Both the position numbers and the translations under genes were made by a program. Below the pieces are notes generated by a model. It was not told the DNA's origin. It worked only from the letters and a program-made list of their open reading frames with translations, and did not search any database. From positions 1 through 64,000 of the forward strand of contig NZ_BAAAFZ010000026.1 of NCBI RefSeq assembly GCF_039523795.1: a DNA stretch of 64,000 nt, in the 5' to 3' direction. This document shows positions 26,570 to 35,135 of the stretch, piece after piece (the stretch's first letter is position 1; each line of letters begins with the position of its first letter). The stretch comes from Craurococcus roseus (GTDB taxonomy: Bacteria > Pseudomonadota > Alphaproteobacteria > Acetobacterales > Acetobacteraceae).

Positions 26570-28360
26570 TCAACGCCCCACCGCGTAGCCCTGCATCCCG
26601 CGCGGGTTGGCGCCGGCGAAGATCTGCCCGTCCGCTTCCCGCCGCGCGCCGGTCAAGCGGCCTTCCGACCAGTCGCCGCCCGTCTCGGCCGCGTGGCCGC
26701 GCGCTTGCAGGTCGGCCAGCACGTCCGGCGCGAAGCGGCCTTCCAGCACCAGCTTCCCCGGCTTGGCGCCGCGCGGCCAGAAAGAGCTGATCCAGTGCTC
26801 GCTGTGGAAGGAGGGCAGGTCGATCGCCTGCTGGATGGAAAAGCGGTGGTCCAGCATCCGCGCCAGCATGATCGGCTGCCACTGGTCCTGCTGCTCGCCG
26901 CCCGGCGTGCCGAAGCTCATCCAGGGGCGGCCGTCGTCACGTAGCACCATGGAGGGGGAGAGCGTGGTGCGCGGCCGCTTGCCCGGCTGGAGGCCATTGG
27001 GCAGCGACTCGTCCAGCCAGAACATCTGGCAGCGCGAGCCTAGGCAGAAGCCCAGCTCCGGGATCGCCGGCGAGGATTGCAGCCACCCCGCGGAGGGCGT
27101 CGCGCTCACCATGTTGCCCCAGCGGTCGATGACGTCGACGTGGCAGGTGTCGCCGCCGGCGGCGCCGAGGCGCGACACGGTGGGCTCGCCCGTGCCCGCC
27201 GCCATCGCCACCTCTTCGGCGCGGCGCACCGCGGCGGCGTAGTCCGTGCGCGGCGGGCGCCCGTCCGGGCCGCCCGGCCGGAACTCCAGGCTCGCCCGCT
27301 CGCCGATCAGCGCCCGGCGCGCCTCGGCGTAGGCGGGCGAGAGCAGCGTCCACATCGGCACGTCCACGAAATCCGGGTCGCCGTAGAACGCTTCCCGGTC
27401 GGCGAAGGCGAGCTTCATGGCCTCGGCGACGACGTGGACGAACTCCGCGCCCACCGGGTCCATCGCCCCGATGTCGAAGCCCTCCAGCAGCGCCAGGGTC
27501 TGGAGCATCGCCGGCCCCTGGCTCCAGGGCCCGCACTTCAGGACGGTGTGCCCGCGGTAGGTCCCGGCGAGCGGCGCTTCCACCCCGGCCCGCCAGTCCG
27601 CCATGTCCTGCCCGGTCAGCACGCCGGCGTGGCGGCGGCCGGAGGTGTCGAGCGCCTCAGTGGTCCGGCAGAAGCGGTCGATCGCCTCGGCGACGAAGCC
27701 GCGGTACCAGGCATCCCGCGCCGCGTCGATCCGCCGTTCGCGGTCCCCGCCGGCGGCGTCCGCCTCCCGCACCACCCGCTCGTAGGTGTCGGCCAGCACC
27801 GGGTTGGCGTACAACTCGCCGGGCTTCGGGCCGCCGTCCCTGAGCCACAGCGCGGCCGAGGTCGGCCACGCCGTTTCGAACAACGGCCGCACCGTCTCCA
27901 CCGTGGCGGCCACGCGCGGCACCATGTGGGCGCCGGCCCTGGCGTAGCCGATGGCGTAGCCGAGCACCTCCCGCAGCTCCCAGGTGCCGTGGTCGCGCAG
28001 CATCAACGCCCAGGCGTCGAAGGCGCCGGGGACGGGCGCGGGGAGGAGGCCGGTCCCGGGCACCAGGTCGAGCCCGAGTTCGCCCTTAAGCTTCGCCACC
28101 GTCAGCCCGCGCGGCGCCGGACCCTGGCCGCAGACCACCTGCTGCGCCCCGAGCCGTTCGCTGTGCAGGATGATCGGGCAGTCGCCGCCCGGCCCGTTCA
28201 GGTGCGGCTCCACCACCTGGAGGGTGAACCCGGCCGCCGCCGCCGCGTCGAAGGCGTTGCCGCCGCGCTCCAGCACCGCCATGCCGACCCCGCTGGCGAT
28301 CCAGTGGGTCGAGGCCACGGCGCCGAAGGTGCCGGCGATCTCGGGACGGGTGGTGAACAT
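26570..28360 (-). CDS. ggt: gamma-glutamyltransferase family protein (copy 2)
   Basis: A 596-residue Ntn-hydrolase of the gamma-glutamyltranspeptidase family, diverged from copies 1 and 3. It has VLERGGNAFDAAAAAGFTL, GPGGDCPII and the processing Thr405 in GDTCHVDVIDRWGN. The start MFTTRPEIAGTFGAVAST is the family-like ATG (28360); the frame continues 27 codons upstream. No signal peptide. Subfamily members of this length often act on gamma-glutamyl amides or cephalosporin-like compounds, which cannot be decided here. It is divergent from phnN with a 95-base spacer and is followed by a small exported protein gene. Confidence 0.9.
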   Translation of the reverse strand: MFTTRPEIAGTFGAVASTHWIASGVGMAVLERGGNAFDAAAAAGFTLQVVEPHLNGPGGDCPIILHSERLGAQQVVCGQGPAPRGLTVAKLKGELGLDLVPGTGLLPAPVPGAFDAWALMLRDHGTWELREVLGYAIGYARAGAHMVPRVAATVETVRPLFETAWPTSAALWLRDGGPKPGELYANPVLADTYERVVREADAAGGDRERRIDAARDAWYRGFVAEAIDRFCRTTEALDTSGRRHAGVLTGQDMADWRAGVEAPLAGTYRGHTVLKCGPWSQGPAMLQTLALLEGFDIGAMDPVGAEFVHVVAEAMKLAFADREAFYGDPDFVDVPMWTLLSPAYAEARRALIGERASLEFRPGGPDGRPPRTDYAAAVRRAEEVAMAAGTGEPTVSRLGAAGGDTCHVDVIDRWGNMVSATPSAGWLQSSPAIPELGFCLGSRCQMFWLDESLPNGLQPGKRPRTTLSPSMVLRDDGRPWMSFGTPGGEQQDQWQPIMLARMLDHRFSIQQAIDLPSFHSEHWISSFWPRGAKPGKLVLEGRFAPDVLADLQARGHAAETGGDWSEGRLTGARREADGQIFAGANPRGMQGYAVGR

Positions 28361-28455
28361 CCTGCGCGTCGTCTCCCAGCCCCGGAAACGGCGGCTTGGC
28401 CGGGGCAGGCCCGGTTTGGCGAGGGTGGGGCGCGGGGTCAATCGGCGGAGAATCC

Positions 28456-29010
28456 ATGTTGGTGGCCGTGGTGGGGCCTTCGGGCGCCGGGAAGGACACG
28501 CTGCTGGACGGCGCGCGGGCGCGGATCGGGGCTGGGGACGGGCGGTTCCGCTTCGCCCGGCGATGCATCACCCGCCCCGCTTCGGCCGGCGGCGAGGACC
28601 ACGAGGCGCTGGACCGCGACGCCTTCCTCCGGCGGCGCGACGCCGGCGGCTTCGCGCTGTGGTGGGAGGCGCACGGGCTGCTGTACGGCGTGCCGCGCGA
28701 CGTCGAGGCGGACCTCGACGCCGGGCGCTGCGTGGTGGCGAACCTGTCCCGCGCCGTGCTGGGGGAGGCGCACCGGCTGTACCCGTTGCTGGTGCTGGAG
28801 GTCACGGCGCCGGCGGCCGTGCTCGCCGCGCGGCTGGCGGCGCGGGGGCGGGAGGATGAGGAAACGATCGCGGCGCGGCTGGCGCGGGAGGCGCCGCTGC
28901 CGGACGGGCTGCGGGTGCGGCGGGTGGTGAACGACGGCGCGGTGGAACGGGCGGTCGCGGAGGTGGCGCGGGCGCTGTTGGAGGCGGCGGGGGAGGGGCG
29001 GGGGCGCTGA
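28456..29010 (+). CDS. phnN: ribose 1,5-bisphosphate phosphokinase PhnN
   Basis: A 184-residue guanylate-kinase-like enzyme that phosphorylates ribose 1,5-bisphosphate to PRPP, the last step of phosphonate use through C-P lyase. P-loop GPSGAGKD at residues 7-14, FARRCITRPA, the GGFALWWEAHGLLYGVP segment and NLSRAVL are characteristic. ATG at 28456; 20 upstream codons are not family-like. In most alphaproteobacteria phnN lies with the other phn genes; here it is separated from them by the repeat array and the DUF3800 gene (29011-30862) and points in the opposite direction to phnG-M. Confidence 0.9.
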   Translation: MLVAVVGPSGAGKDTLLDGARARIGAGDGRFRFARRCITRPASAGGEDHEALDRDAFLRRRDAGGFALWWEAHGLLYGVPRDVEADLDAGRCVVANLSRAVLGEAHRLYPLLVLEVTAPAAVLAARLAARGREDEETIAARLAREAPLPDGLRVRRVVNDGAVERAVAEVARALLEAAGEGRGR

Positions 29011-29057
29011 GGTGCGGGACGGTCGTGCCTCTAGAGGTGCGCGCCGGGGTGCGGGCG

Positions 29058-29612
29058 TTTTGCGCGAACCGGATGAATGCGCTGGACCGGACCCCCTGCT
29101 CCTCCGTGCGTTGCGAGCCGAGATGCCGGCGTTCTGCTCGAATGGGACAAATGCTTCGGACTGAGGCAGGGCACCGTATCCGGCCCGGTGGCGACCCGTC
29201 GGACGATCGGCGCCCCAGCACGCCTCGATTGTCGAACTGGAACGAATGCCTCATTCGCCTCCGGAGCCTCGCGCTCTTTTGCCCGAGCCGCCCCGTGGAA
29301 TGGCCCGCGTGCCGAAAGCGCTTTCTGCCGGAATGGGACAAATGCCCTGGGCCGCGTGGGAACCGTACCGTATTGTGCGCGCCGGCCGTTCCAAGGGCTG
29401 GTGCGCGCTGCGGAAGCTCGCTTTTGCACGAAGCGGACAAATGCGCCTGTCGCGGTCGGCGCCCTTCGGCCGGCGTGTTACCTTTCCCGCAAAACGGGTT
29501 TGCGGCCGAAGGCGCGCCATTTGTCGGAATTGGATAAACGCCGTTGGAGAGCGTGACGCGGGCCGAGGCGCGTGGGAAAGGAGTAATTACGACATTCGGA
29601 CAAACCCATGGA
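29058..29612. repeat. degenerate repeat array, period about 95 bp
   Basis: Non-coding stretch with six or seven diverged copies of a block best seen as TTCTGC(C/T)(C/G)GAATGGGACAAATGC. The AATGC-equivalents lie at 29076, 29151, 29245, 29341, 29440, 29537 (AACGC) and 29603 (AACCC), spacings 75, 94, 96, 99, 97, 66. The intervening 70 or so bases share only fragments such as GGxACCGTA and CGCGTGGGAA, suggesting decayed whole-unit duplication. Not CRISPR: units are too diverged and spacers too long. No protein reading is consistent between units. Function unknown. Confidence 0.6.
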
Positions 29613-29942
29613 CGCTGGACGGGCTGTCGGGAGGGTTCTTGCTCCGCGCCGGCACTGTTCGTTCGCAAGGCAGGCATCTCTGCGGCTCCGAAGCGAGCCA
29701 AGGATTTTAATCCTATTTTTTGTCATAACGCAAATGCTTCTTCTCGCCTCTTTAAATTTGTGTGCCGTCGCGCAAGGGTGAGCATCCCGGGGCCAAAAGC
29801 TACTTGAGAGGCGCCGCAAATTATCCCATACAAGCGTACTAGCCGGTAGCTTTTGCATCCGCGAGGGCGCTTCCGAAAGGAGCCGGCTAGCTTCCCCAGC
29901 TTTGGCACGTAGCGCGTTAGTGACGGGCCCCGTCGATGCTTG
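29613..29942. other. left part of the low-GC insertion, no gene seen
   Basis: About 330 bases where base composition shifts to AT-rich (TTTTAATCCTATTTTTTG near 29706). A perfect 10-bp inverted repeat CAAAAGCTAC (29794-29803) / GTAGCTTTTG (29846-29855) with a 42-base loop lies here and may be a hairpin or the relic of a mobile-element end. No tRNA or integrase trace was found. Confidence 0.45.
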
Positions 29943-30752
29943 CTACAGAGGCCAGATCTTCTCGAAACGCTCGAAGGTTTTGATGACATCGTGGAGCCTG
30001 AGAACAGCCTTCTCGGCGCGTTTAGCGTTTGCATCGCAGTACTCAGCAAAGCTGAACTGCCGCGTGGCCGGCGGCGACGCTAGATACGCGCTAATTAGGC
30101 GCTGCCGAAGCCGGTAACCTTTGAGTTTAAAGTAAGTAACTACATCACACGCCTGTATAAGACGATTATGGTGGGATTTTACGAAGTGGACGGTATCGAC
30201 CACGTTCTTAATTGCGGTGGGACGCCAGCCCCAGCCGGTATTGACGCTCTTGGAAAAAGCTAAGTCTCTGATTAGCTGCTCCTCCAACTCGCGGTGCTCG
30301 TCGGCTACAAGCAAGCCAAAATCACTTACAGTCGGTCCTGCGAGGTAATCCTGCACGCGCTCAAGCATGAACTGAAAGCAGAGCAGATGCGGATAGGTGC
30401 CAGTGATTTTTTTAAGTTTGTCTACTCCAAAAGCACCGAAAAGAGCGCCTTCTTCTTTACAAACCTGTAGTATGTCCATGCAAATACGAATGCGCAGTGC
30501 CGGATCGATCTTTTCAAAGAATTTTTTGCCGCTGTACAGTTCTGCCCCATGGAACTCAACATCATCGGGAAGGACTATAACGTCAGTTTTCTCGACTGAA
30601 TCTGTGCATTCTTGTGCTAGTTTGTTTAACCGTTCTTCAATATTTCTGACCTGGCCTTGATCTACAATCAACGCCCCAATCATGTGAATGGGTTGATCGG
30701 GATCGGCCCTGCCACCGGTGTTTCCCGCTTCGTCAATGTAGATCAACTTCAT
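29943..30752 (-). CDS. DUF3800 domain protein, horizontally acquired
   Basis: A 269-residue DUF3800 protein. The hallmark N-terminus IYIDEAGNTG carries D7 and E8; later acidic residues in LLVADEHRELEE and the IQACDVVTYF segment complete an RNase H-like arrangement. The molecular activity is not established; a nuclease is inferred from the fold. Codon use is strikingly AT-richer than in every neighbour (many AAA, ATT, GAA, TTT codons), so it is a recent arrival. It lies alone between phnN and the DUF1045 gene, with no mobility gene. There is no ribosome binding site before the ATG, so the transcript may be leaderless. Confidence 0.85.
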   Translation of the reverse strand: MKLIYIDEAGNTGGRADPDQPIHMIGALIVDQGQVRNIEERLNKLAQECTDSVEKTDVIVLPDDVEFHGAELYSGKKFFEKIDPALRIRICMDILQVCKEEGALFGAFGVDKLKKITGTYPHLLCFQFMLERVQDYLAGPTVSDFGLLVADEHRELEEQLIRDLAFSKSVNTGWGWRPTAIKNVVDTVHFVKSHHNRLIQACDVVTYFKLKGYRLRQRLISAYLASPPATRQFSFAEYCDANAKRAEKAVLRLHDVIKTFERFEKIWPL

Positions 30753-30759
30753 GAGCTTT

Positions 30760-30789
30760 GATCTACAAGGTTGACAACTGATCGGTCAA
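30760..30789 (-). promoter_or_regulatory. candidate promoter of the DUF3800 gene
   Basis: On the minus strand TTGACC (30784-30789) and TAGATC (30760-30765) are 18 bases apart. The -10 lies only about 8 bases before the ATG, consistent with leaderless transcription. Confidence 0.3.
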
Positions 30790-30862
30790 TGGACGCTAGC
30801 GGTGTGGGGCCCGCTTGCGCGGGGCCGACGAGAGGACGAGGCGCAACTCGTGTTCGACGGTG

Positions 30863-31558
30863 TCAGGCGCCGAACGGCAGCCGCTCCGCGATCAGGAACG
30901 GCGCGCTCGGCCCGGCCTGGGTGAACAGGCAGACGGACGACACCCGCCGCCGGTGCGTGAGCGCGTTAGCCAAGTGCGCCTCCGCCGCCGGCAGCACCGC
31001 CGCCTTTTCCTCGGGCGAGAGGCGCCGCGTCAGGGTGACGTGGAAGCGCCACTCGTCGAACACGTAGGGGTAGCCCCAGCGCGCGAGGTTCGCTTCCTGT
31101 CGCGGCGACAGCCCGGCCCGGCGCCGCTTCGCCAGTTCCGCCTCGTCCGGCGGCGCGCGGCAGGCGTCCAGCGCCTCCACGCAGGCGTCCGCGAGAGCCC
31201 GCAGCGGCGGGCAGGGCTCGGTTTCGCGCAGCGCCAGGAAGCCTTCGAGGTCGCGCACCGCGAGCGGCGGCAGGTCGAAGGTTCGCAGGCGCGCCGCGAG
31301 CGCCGCCGCGGCGTCCAGCGCCTCGGCCCAGGAAGCGCGGAGGCGGAAGGGCGGCTTCAGGGTGGCGTGGAGGCCGTAGCCGCGCGGGTCGGCGGTGAGG
31401 GCGCGGAGGTCGTGGCCGGGCACGCCCGGTTGCGGCAGCGGCGCGCCGGTCTGGGCGTCGCGCCCCAGCCAGGAGGAGCCGGCGCGGTGCAGCGGGTCGT
31501 CCGGTTCTGGCGCCCAGTACAGGGCGAGGCGCGCGCCCGGCGCCGGCGCCCCGATCAC
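30863..31558 (-). CDS. DUF1045 protein of the phosphonate operon (2H phosphoesterase-like)
   Basis: A 231-residue member of DUF1045, found almost only beside C-P lyase genes. The two HxT motifs of the 2H phosphoesterase fold are visible: HATLKPPF with H64 and T66, and RFHVTLT with H173 and T175. phnP, the cyclic ribose phosphate phosphodiesterase, is absent from this window, so DUF1045 could supply that step; this is inference. GTG start at 31558. It follows phnM in the same direction, separated by the 24-bp tandem repeats, and is the last gene of the phn operon before the low-GC insertion. Confidence 0.88.
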   Translation of the reverse strand: MIGAPAPGARLALYWAPEPDDPLHRAGSSWLGRDAQTGAPLPQPGVPGHDLRALTADPRGYGLHATLKPPFRLRASWAEALDAAAALAARLRTFDLPPLAVRDLEGFLALRETEPCPPLRALADACVEALDACRAPPDEAELAKRRRAGLSPRQEANLARWGYPYVFDEWRFHVTLTRRLSPEEKAAVLPAAEAHLANALTHRRRVSSVCLFTQAGPSAPFLIAERLPFGA

Positions 31559-31561
31559 CCG

Positions 31562-31657
31562 GACCCGCCCCGCGCGTTCCTCACGGACCCGCCCCGCGCG
31601 TTCCTCACGAACCCGCCCCGCGCGTTCCTCACGAACCCGCCCCGCGCGTTCCTCACG
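31562..31657. repeat. four tandem copies of a 24-bp unit at the phnM 3' end
   Basis: Exact or one-base-different copies at 31562-31585, 31586-31609, 31610-31633 and 31634-31657. Copies differ only in the first base (G, G, A, A). The outermost copy overlaps the phnM stop codon, so the unit appears to be a duplicated phnM tail. Read on the phn strand each unit contains TGAGGAACG, a stop plus a purine-rich block able to act as a ribosome binding site. The array fills almost the whole spacer to the DUF1045 GTG. Confidence 0.95.
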
Positions 31658-32798
31658 CGACGCGCTCCCCCGCGCGCCACACCTGCCGCACCACCGGCAG
31701 CCCGTCGTGCTCGCGCACCCGCACCAGGTCGGCGCGCAGGCCCGCCTCGATGCGGCCGCGGTCGGTGAGCCGCGCCATCCGCGCCGGCGCGTCCGTGACC
31801 ATCGCCACCGCCTCCGGCAGGGAAACCCCGGCCTCCGCCGCGCAGCGCCACGCCGCCTCGACCATGGCGCCCGGCACGTAGTCGCTCGCCAGCGCGTCCG
31901 CCGCGCCCTCCCGCACCAGGTCGGCGGCGGCGACGTTGCCGGAGTGGCTGCCGCCGCGCACCACGTTGGGGGCGCCGGCGATCACCTCCACGCCGATGGC
32001 GCGCGCGTGCTTCGCCGCCTCCATCAGCACCGGGAACTCGCTGATCGTGATGCCGTCGCGCTTGTTGCGGTCCATCTCGGCCGGGTCGTCGTCGTCGTGG
32101 CTGGCGACCGGCAGGTCGCGGCCCGCGATGCGCTCCAGCAGCCAGCGCCGCTGCGGCTCCCGCAGCCGCTCGCGCTGTTCCAGGAGTTCGGCGATGCGGC
32201 GCGACACCTCGGCGTCCGTCATCTGCTTCTGCCGTACGCGCATCGCCCGGTAGCGGTCGAGGTCGCGGTACTGGCCGACGCCGGGCGAGTGGTCCATCAG
32301 GCTCACCATCCGCACCAGCGGGTGGTCGGCGACGGCCTCCAGCGCCGGCGGCATGTCCACCGCCGGCAGCTCGCAGCGGAGGTGGAGGAAGTGCTCGCTC
32401 CGAAGCAAGCCGGTGTCCGCCAGCGCGTCGAGGTCGCGCACCCCGTCCCAGAAGGTCTGGTCCCGCCCCATGTCGAAGCCGAGGTCGCCGAGGCACAGCG
32501 CGTCCAGCACGGTGGTGACGCCCGCCGCCGCGCACTGCGCGTCGTGCGCCAGCATGGCGGAGCGGCTCGGCCAGCGCGCGTTGGCGCGGGGCAGCACCTG
32601 GCGTTCGAGGTTGTCCGTGTGGACGTCCACCACGCCGGGGATCAGGTGGTCGCCGCCCAGGTCCTCGGCGGAGGGGAGGCCGCTCCGACCCGGCTGCACC
32701 TCGGCTATCGAACCGCCGCGCAGCACCACGCTGCCCGGCACCACCTCGCCCGGCATCACCAGCAGGGCGTTCGTCAACACGGTCTCGGCGGTGCTCAT
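31653..32798 (-). CDS. phnM: alpha-D-ribose 1-methylphosphonate 5-triphosphate diphosphatase PhnM
   Basis: A 381-residue amidohydrolase-fold enzyme that removes pyrophosphate from the 5'-triphosphate intermediate of C-P lyase. Visible are PGVVDVHTDNLERQVLPR near the N-terminus, the SLMDHSPGVGQYRD segment, VASHDDDD and GGSHSGNVAA, all typical of PhnM. Length matches E. coli PhnM (378). ATG at 32798 overlaps the phnL stop by four bases. Its stop is embedded in the last of the 24-bp repeats. Part of the phnGHIJKLM-DUF1045 operon. Confidence 0.95.
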   Translation of the reverse strand: MSTAETVLTNALLVMPGEVVPGSVVLRGGSIAEVQPGRSGLPSAEDLGGDHLIPGVVDVHTDNLERQVLPRANARWPSRSAMLAHDAQCAAAGVTTVLDALCLGDLGFDMGRDQTFWDGVRDLDALADTGLLRSEHFLHLRCELPAVDMPPALEAVADHPLVRMVSLMDHSPGVGQYRDLDRYRAMRVRQKQMTDAEVSRRIAELLEQRERLREPQRRWLLERIAGRDLPVASHDDDDPAEMDRNKRDGITISEFPVLMEAAKHARAIGVEVIAGAPNVVRGGSHSGNVAAADLVREGAADALASDYVPGAMVEAAWRCAAEAGVSLPEAVAMVTDAPARMARLTDRGRIEAGLRADLVRVREHDGLPVVRQVWRAGERVA

Positions 32799-33514
32799 GC
32801 GGCGCTCCGGCTCGCCTCCTGGGGTCGGGGTTCGATGGCGAAGAGGCGGTCGGAAACCCGGTCGCGCACGTCCGCGTCGTGGAAGATGCCGACCACCGCC
32901 GCGCCCGCCGCCTTGGCCTCGCGGATGAGGGCCACCGCCACGTCGCGGTTCGCGGCGTCGAGGCTCGCGGTCGGCTCGTCCAGCAGCAGCACCGGATAGC
33001 CCGGCGCGAAGCCCCGCGCCAGGTTCACCCTTTGCTGCTCGCCGCCCGAGAAGGTGGCGGGGGGGAGCGAATGCAGGGCAGGGGGCATGTTGAGCCGGAG
33101 CAGCAGCGCCCGCGCCCGCTCGCGCGCCTCGTCCAAGGCCATGCCGCGCGCCAGCAGCGGCTCCGCCACGATGTCGAGCGCCGGCACGCGCGGGATCACG
33201 CGGAGGAACTGGCTGACGTGGCCCAGCGTCTCCCGCCGCACCTCCCGCACCAGCCGCGCGTCGGCCGCCGTCAGGTCCGCGGGGGCGCCGCGGTGCCGGA
33301 CCAGGATGCGCCCGCCCTCCGCGCCGTAGTTGCCGTAGAGGCAGCGCATCAGGGTGGACTTGCCCGCGCCCGATGGCCCCGCCAGCGCCACGCACTCGCC
33401 CGGCGCCACGGCGAAATCGACGCCGTCCAGCACCGGCAGCCGCGTCCCGCCCTGGAGGTGCAGGGTGAAGGTCTTCGCCAGCCCTTCGGCCTTTAGCGCC
33501 CAGTCGCCGCTCAT
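32795..33514 (-). CDS. phnL: phosphonate C-P lyase system ATPase PhnL
   Basis: A 239-residue ABC-type ATPase of the C-P lyase complex, not a transporter subunit. Walker A GPSGAGKS at residues 46-53, the PhnL-specific stretch LGHVSQFLRVIPRVPALDIVAEPL, signature FSGGEQQRVNLARGF and Walker B VLLLDEPTASLD. PhnL is required with PhnG-H-I for making ribose 1-methylphosphonate 5-triphosphate. Both ends overlap neighbours by four bases (phnK upstream, phnM downstream), so translation is coupled. Confidence 0.95.
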   Translation of the reverse strand: MSGDWALKAEGLAKTFTLHLQGGTRLPVLDGVDFAVAPGECVALAGPSGAGKSTLMRCLYGNYGAEGGRILVRHRGAPADLTAADARLVREVRRETLGHVSQFLRVIPRVPALDIVAEPLLARGMALDEARERARALLLRLNMPPALHSLPPATFSGGEQQRVNLARGFAPGYPVLLLDEPTASLDAANRDVAVALIREAKAAGAAVVGIFHDADVRDRVSDRLFAIEPRPQEASRSAA

Positions 33515-34290
33515 GCCGCGAGCACCGAGGAGACGAGGAGCTGCGTGTACTCGTGCTGGGGGTCGTCCAGCACGCGGTCGGTCAGCCCGTGCTCCACCAC
33601 CCGCCCGCGCCGCATCACCACCAGCCGGTGCGCCAGCAGCCGCGCCACCGCTATGTCGTGCGTCACCAGCAGCACGGCGAGGCCGAGGCCGGCCACCAGG
33701 GCGCGGATCAGATCGAGGAGTCGCGCTTGCACCGACACGTCGAGGCCGCCGGTCGGCTCGTCCATGAACACCAACCGTGGCCGCGTCACCAGGGTACGCG
33801 CGATCTGCAGGCGCTGCTGCATGCCCCCGGAGAAGTCGCGCGGCAGATCGTCCATGCGCGCCGGGTCGATCTCCACCCGCCGCAGCCATTCCGCCGCCGC
33901 GGCGCGGATGCCGCCGTAGTGGCGCGCGCCCACCGCCATCAGCCGCTCGCCCACGTTGCCGCCGGCCGAGACGTTGAGCCGCAGGCCGTCGCGCGGGTTC
34001 TGGTGGACGAAGCCCCATTCGGTGCGCGCGAGGCGCCGCAGCGCCGCTTCGCCCGAGCCGTGCACCGGCACGACGGCGCCGGCCGCGTCGCGGTACAGCA
34101 CCTCGCCGGTGTCGGCCGGGAGCGCGCCGGAGAGCACGCGCAGCAGGCTGGTCTTGCCGGAGCCGGACTCGCCCAGGATCGCCACCACCTCGCCCGGCCA
34201 GACCCGCAGCGCCACGTCGTCCAGCGCCGGGACGGGGCCGAAGCGCAGGGAAAGGCCGCGCGCCTCCAGGATCGGCGCGTCTGCCGTCAC
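33511..34290 (-). CDS. phnK: phosphonate C-P lyase system ATPase PhnK
   Basis: A 259-residue ABC-type ATPase that docks on the PhnGHIJ core. Walker A GESGSGKT at residues 40-47, the motif EWGFVHQNPRDGLRLNVSAGGN, signature FSGGMQQRLQIARTL and Walker B LVFMDEPTGGLD. The start is GTG at 34290, overlapping the phnJ stop (GTGA); the stop overlaps the phnL ATG. Sequence and length agree with PhnK rather than dipeptide transporter ATPases, to which it is related. Confidence 0.95.
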   Translation of the reverse strand: MTADAPILEARGLSLRFGPVPALDDVALRVWPGEVVAILGESGSGKTSLLRVLSGALPADTGEVLYRDAAGAVVPVHGSGEAALRRLARTEWGFVHQNPRDGLRLNVSAGGNVGERLMAVGARHYGGIRAAAAEWLRRVEIDPARMDDLPRDFSGGMQQRLQIARTLVTRPRLVFMDEPTGGLDVSVQARLLDLIRALVAGLGLAVLLVTHDIAVARLLAHRLVVMRRGRVVEHGLTDRVLDDPQHEYTQLLVSSVLAA

Positions 34291-35135
34291 TTCGCCGCCC
34301 TCCGTTCCGCGCAGTAGTCGGTGTCGGAGCAGAGGAAGCGCCGGCCGCCGCGGTCGTCCGTCACCACCTCGTCGAGGTAGCTGTCGCGGCTGCCGCAGAG
34401 CGCGCAGGCGGCGGCGGGGCGTGGCGGCTCGAACGGGTGGTCCTCGAAGTCGAGCGAGCGGACCTCCGTGTAGGGCGGCACCGCGTAGATGCGCTTCTCC
34501 CGCCCCGCGCCGAAGAGCTGCAAGGCCGGCATCCGGTCCATCTTCGGGTTGTCGAAGGCGGGAATGGGGGAAGGCGCCATCAGGTAGCGCCCGTTCACCA
34601 TCACCGGGTAGTTGTAGGAGATCGTCACCTCGCCCTGGCGCGCGATGTCCTCGTAGAGCTTGACGTGCATGAGCCCGTAGTCGCCCAGCGCGTGCAGCCG
34701 CCGCGTCTCGGCCACGCGCGGCTCCAGCCGGAACAGCGGCTCCGGCATCGGCACCTGGTAGACGAGGATCTGGCCCTCGCGCAGCGGCGTCTCCGGGATG
34801 CGGTGGCGCGTCTGGATCACCGTCGCCTCCGCCGTGCGCTCCGTGGTGGCGACGCCCGCCACCCGCGCGAAGAAGCGGCGGATGGAGACGGCGTTGGTGG
34901 TGTCGTCGGCGCCCTGGTCGATCACCTTGAGCGTGTCCGCCGGGCCGATGACGCTCGCCGTCACCTGGATGCCGCCCGTGCCCCAGCCGTAGGGCAGCGG
35001 CATCTCGCGCGAGCCGAAGGGCACTTGGTGGCCGGGGATCGCCACCGCCTTCAGCAAGGCGCGGCGGATCATCCGCTTGGTGTCCTCGTCGAGGTAGGCG
35101 AAGTTGTACCCGGCGAGCGTCGCGGCGGCGCTCAT
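34287..35135 (-). CDS. phnJ: alpha-D-ribose 1-methylphosphonate 5-phosphate C-P lyase PhnJ
   Basis: A 282-residue radical-SAM-type C-P lyase, the enzyme that breaks the carbon-phosphorus bond to release methane (or another alkane) and ribose cyclic phosphate. The unusual iron-sulfur motif CX2CX21C is exact: C244, C247, C269; the thiyl-radical Cys is C275, six residues after C269 as in E. coli (C266/C272). The N-terminal YNFAYLDEDTKRMIRRALLKAVAIPG is typical. ATG 35135 overlaps the phnI stop. All catalytic residues are present, so the pathway should be functional. Confidence 0.97.
   Translation of the reverse strand: MSAAATLAGYNFAYLDEDTKRMIRRALLKAVAIPGHQVPFGSREMPLPYGWGTGGIQVTASVIGPADTLKVIDQGADDTTNAVSIRRFFARVAGVATTERTAEATVIQTRHRIPETPLREGQILVYQVPMPEPLFRLEPRVAETRRLHALGDYGLMHVKLYEDIARQGEVTISYNYPVMVNGRYLMAPSPIPAFDNPKMDRMPALQLFGAGREKRIYAVPPYTEVRSLDFEDHPFEPPRPAAACALCGSRDSYLDEVVTDDRGGRRFLCSDTDYCAERRAAK

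Noticed and set aside
29025..29537. Short proteins coded by the repeat array on either strand
   Set aside because: Units fall into different frames and share no protein pattern; no ribosome binding site.
29058..29612. CRISPR array
   Set aside because: Blocks are strongly diverged, spacers near 70 bases and unequal, and no cas gene is present.
31562..31657. CRISPR or coding repeat from the 24-bp units
   Set aside because: Units are directly adjacent without spacers and start at the phnM stop codon; they are a tandem duplication.
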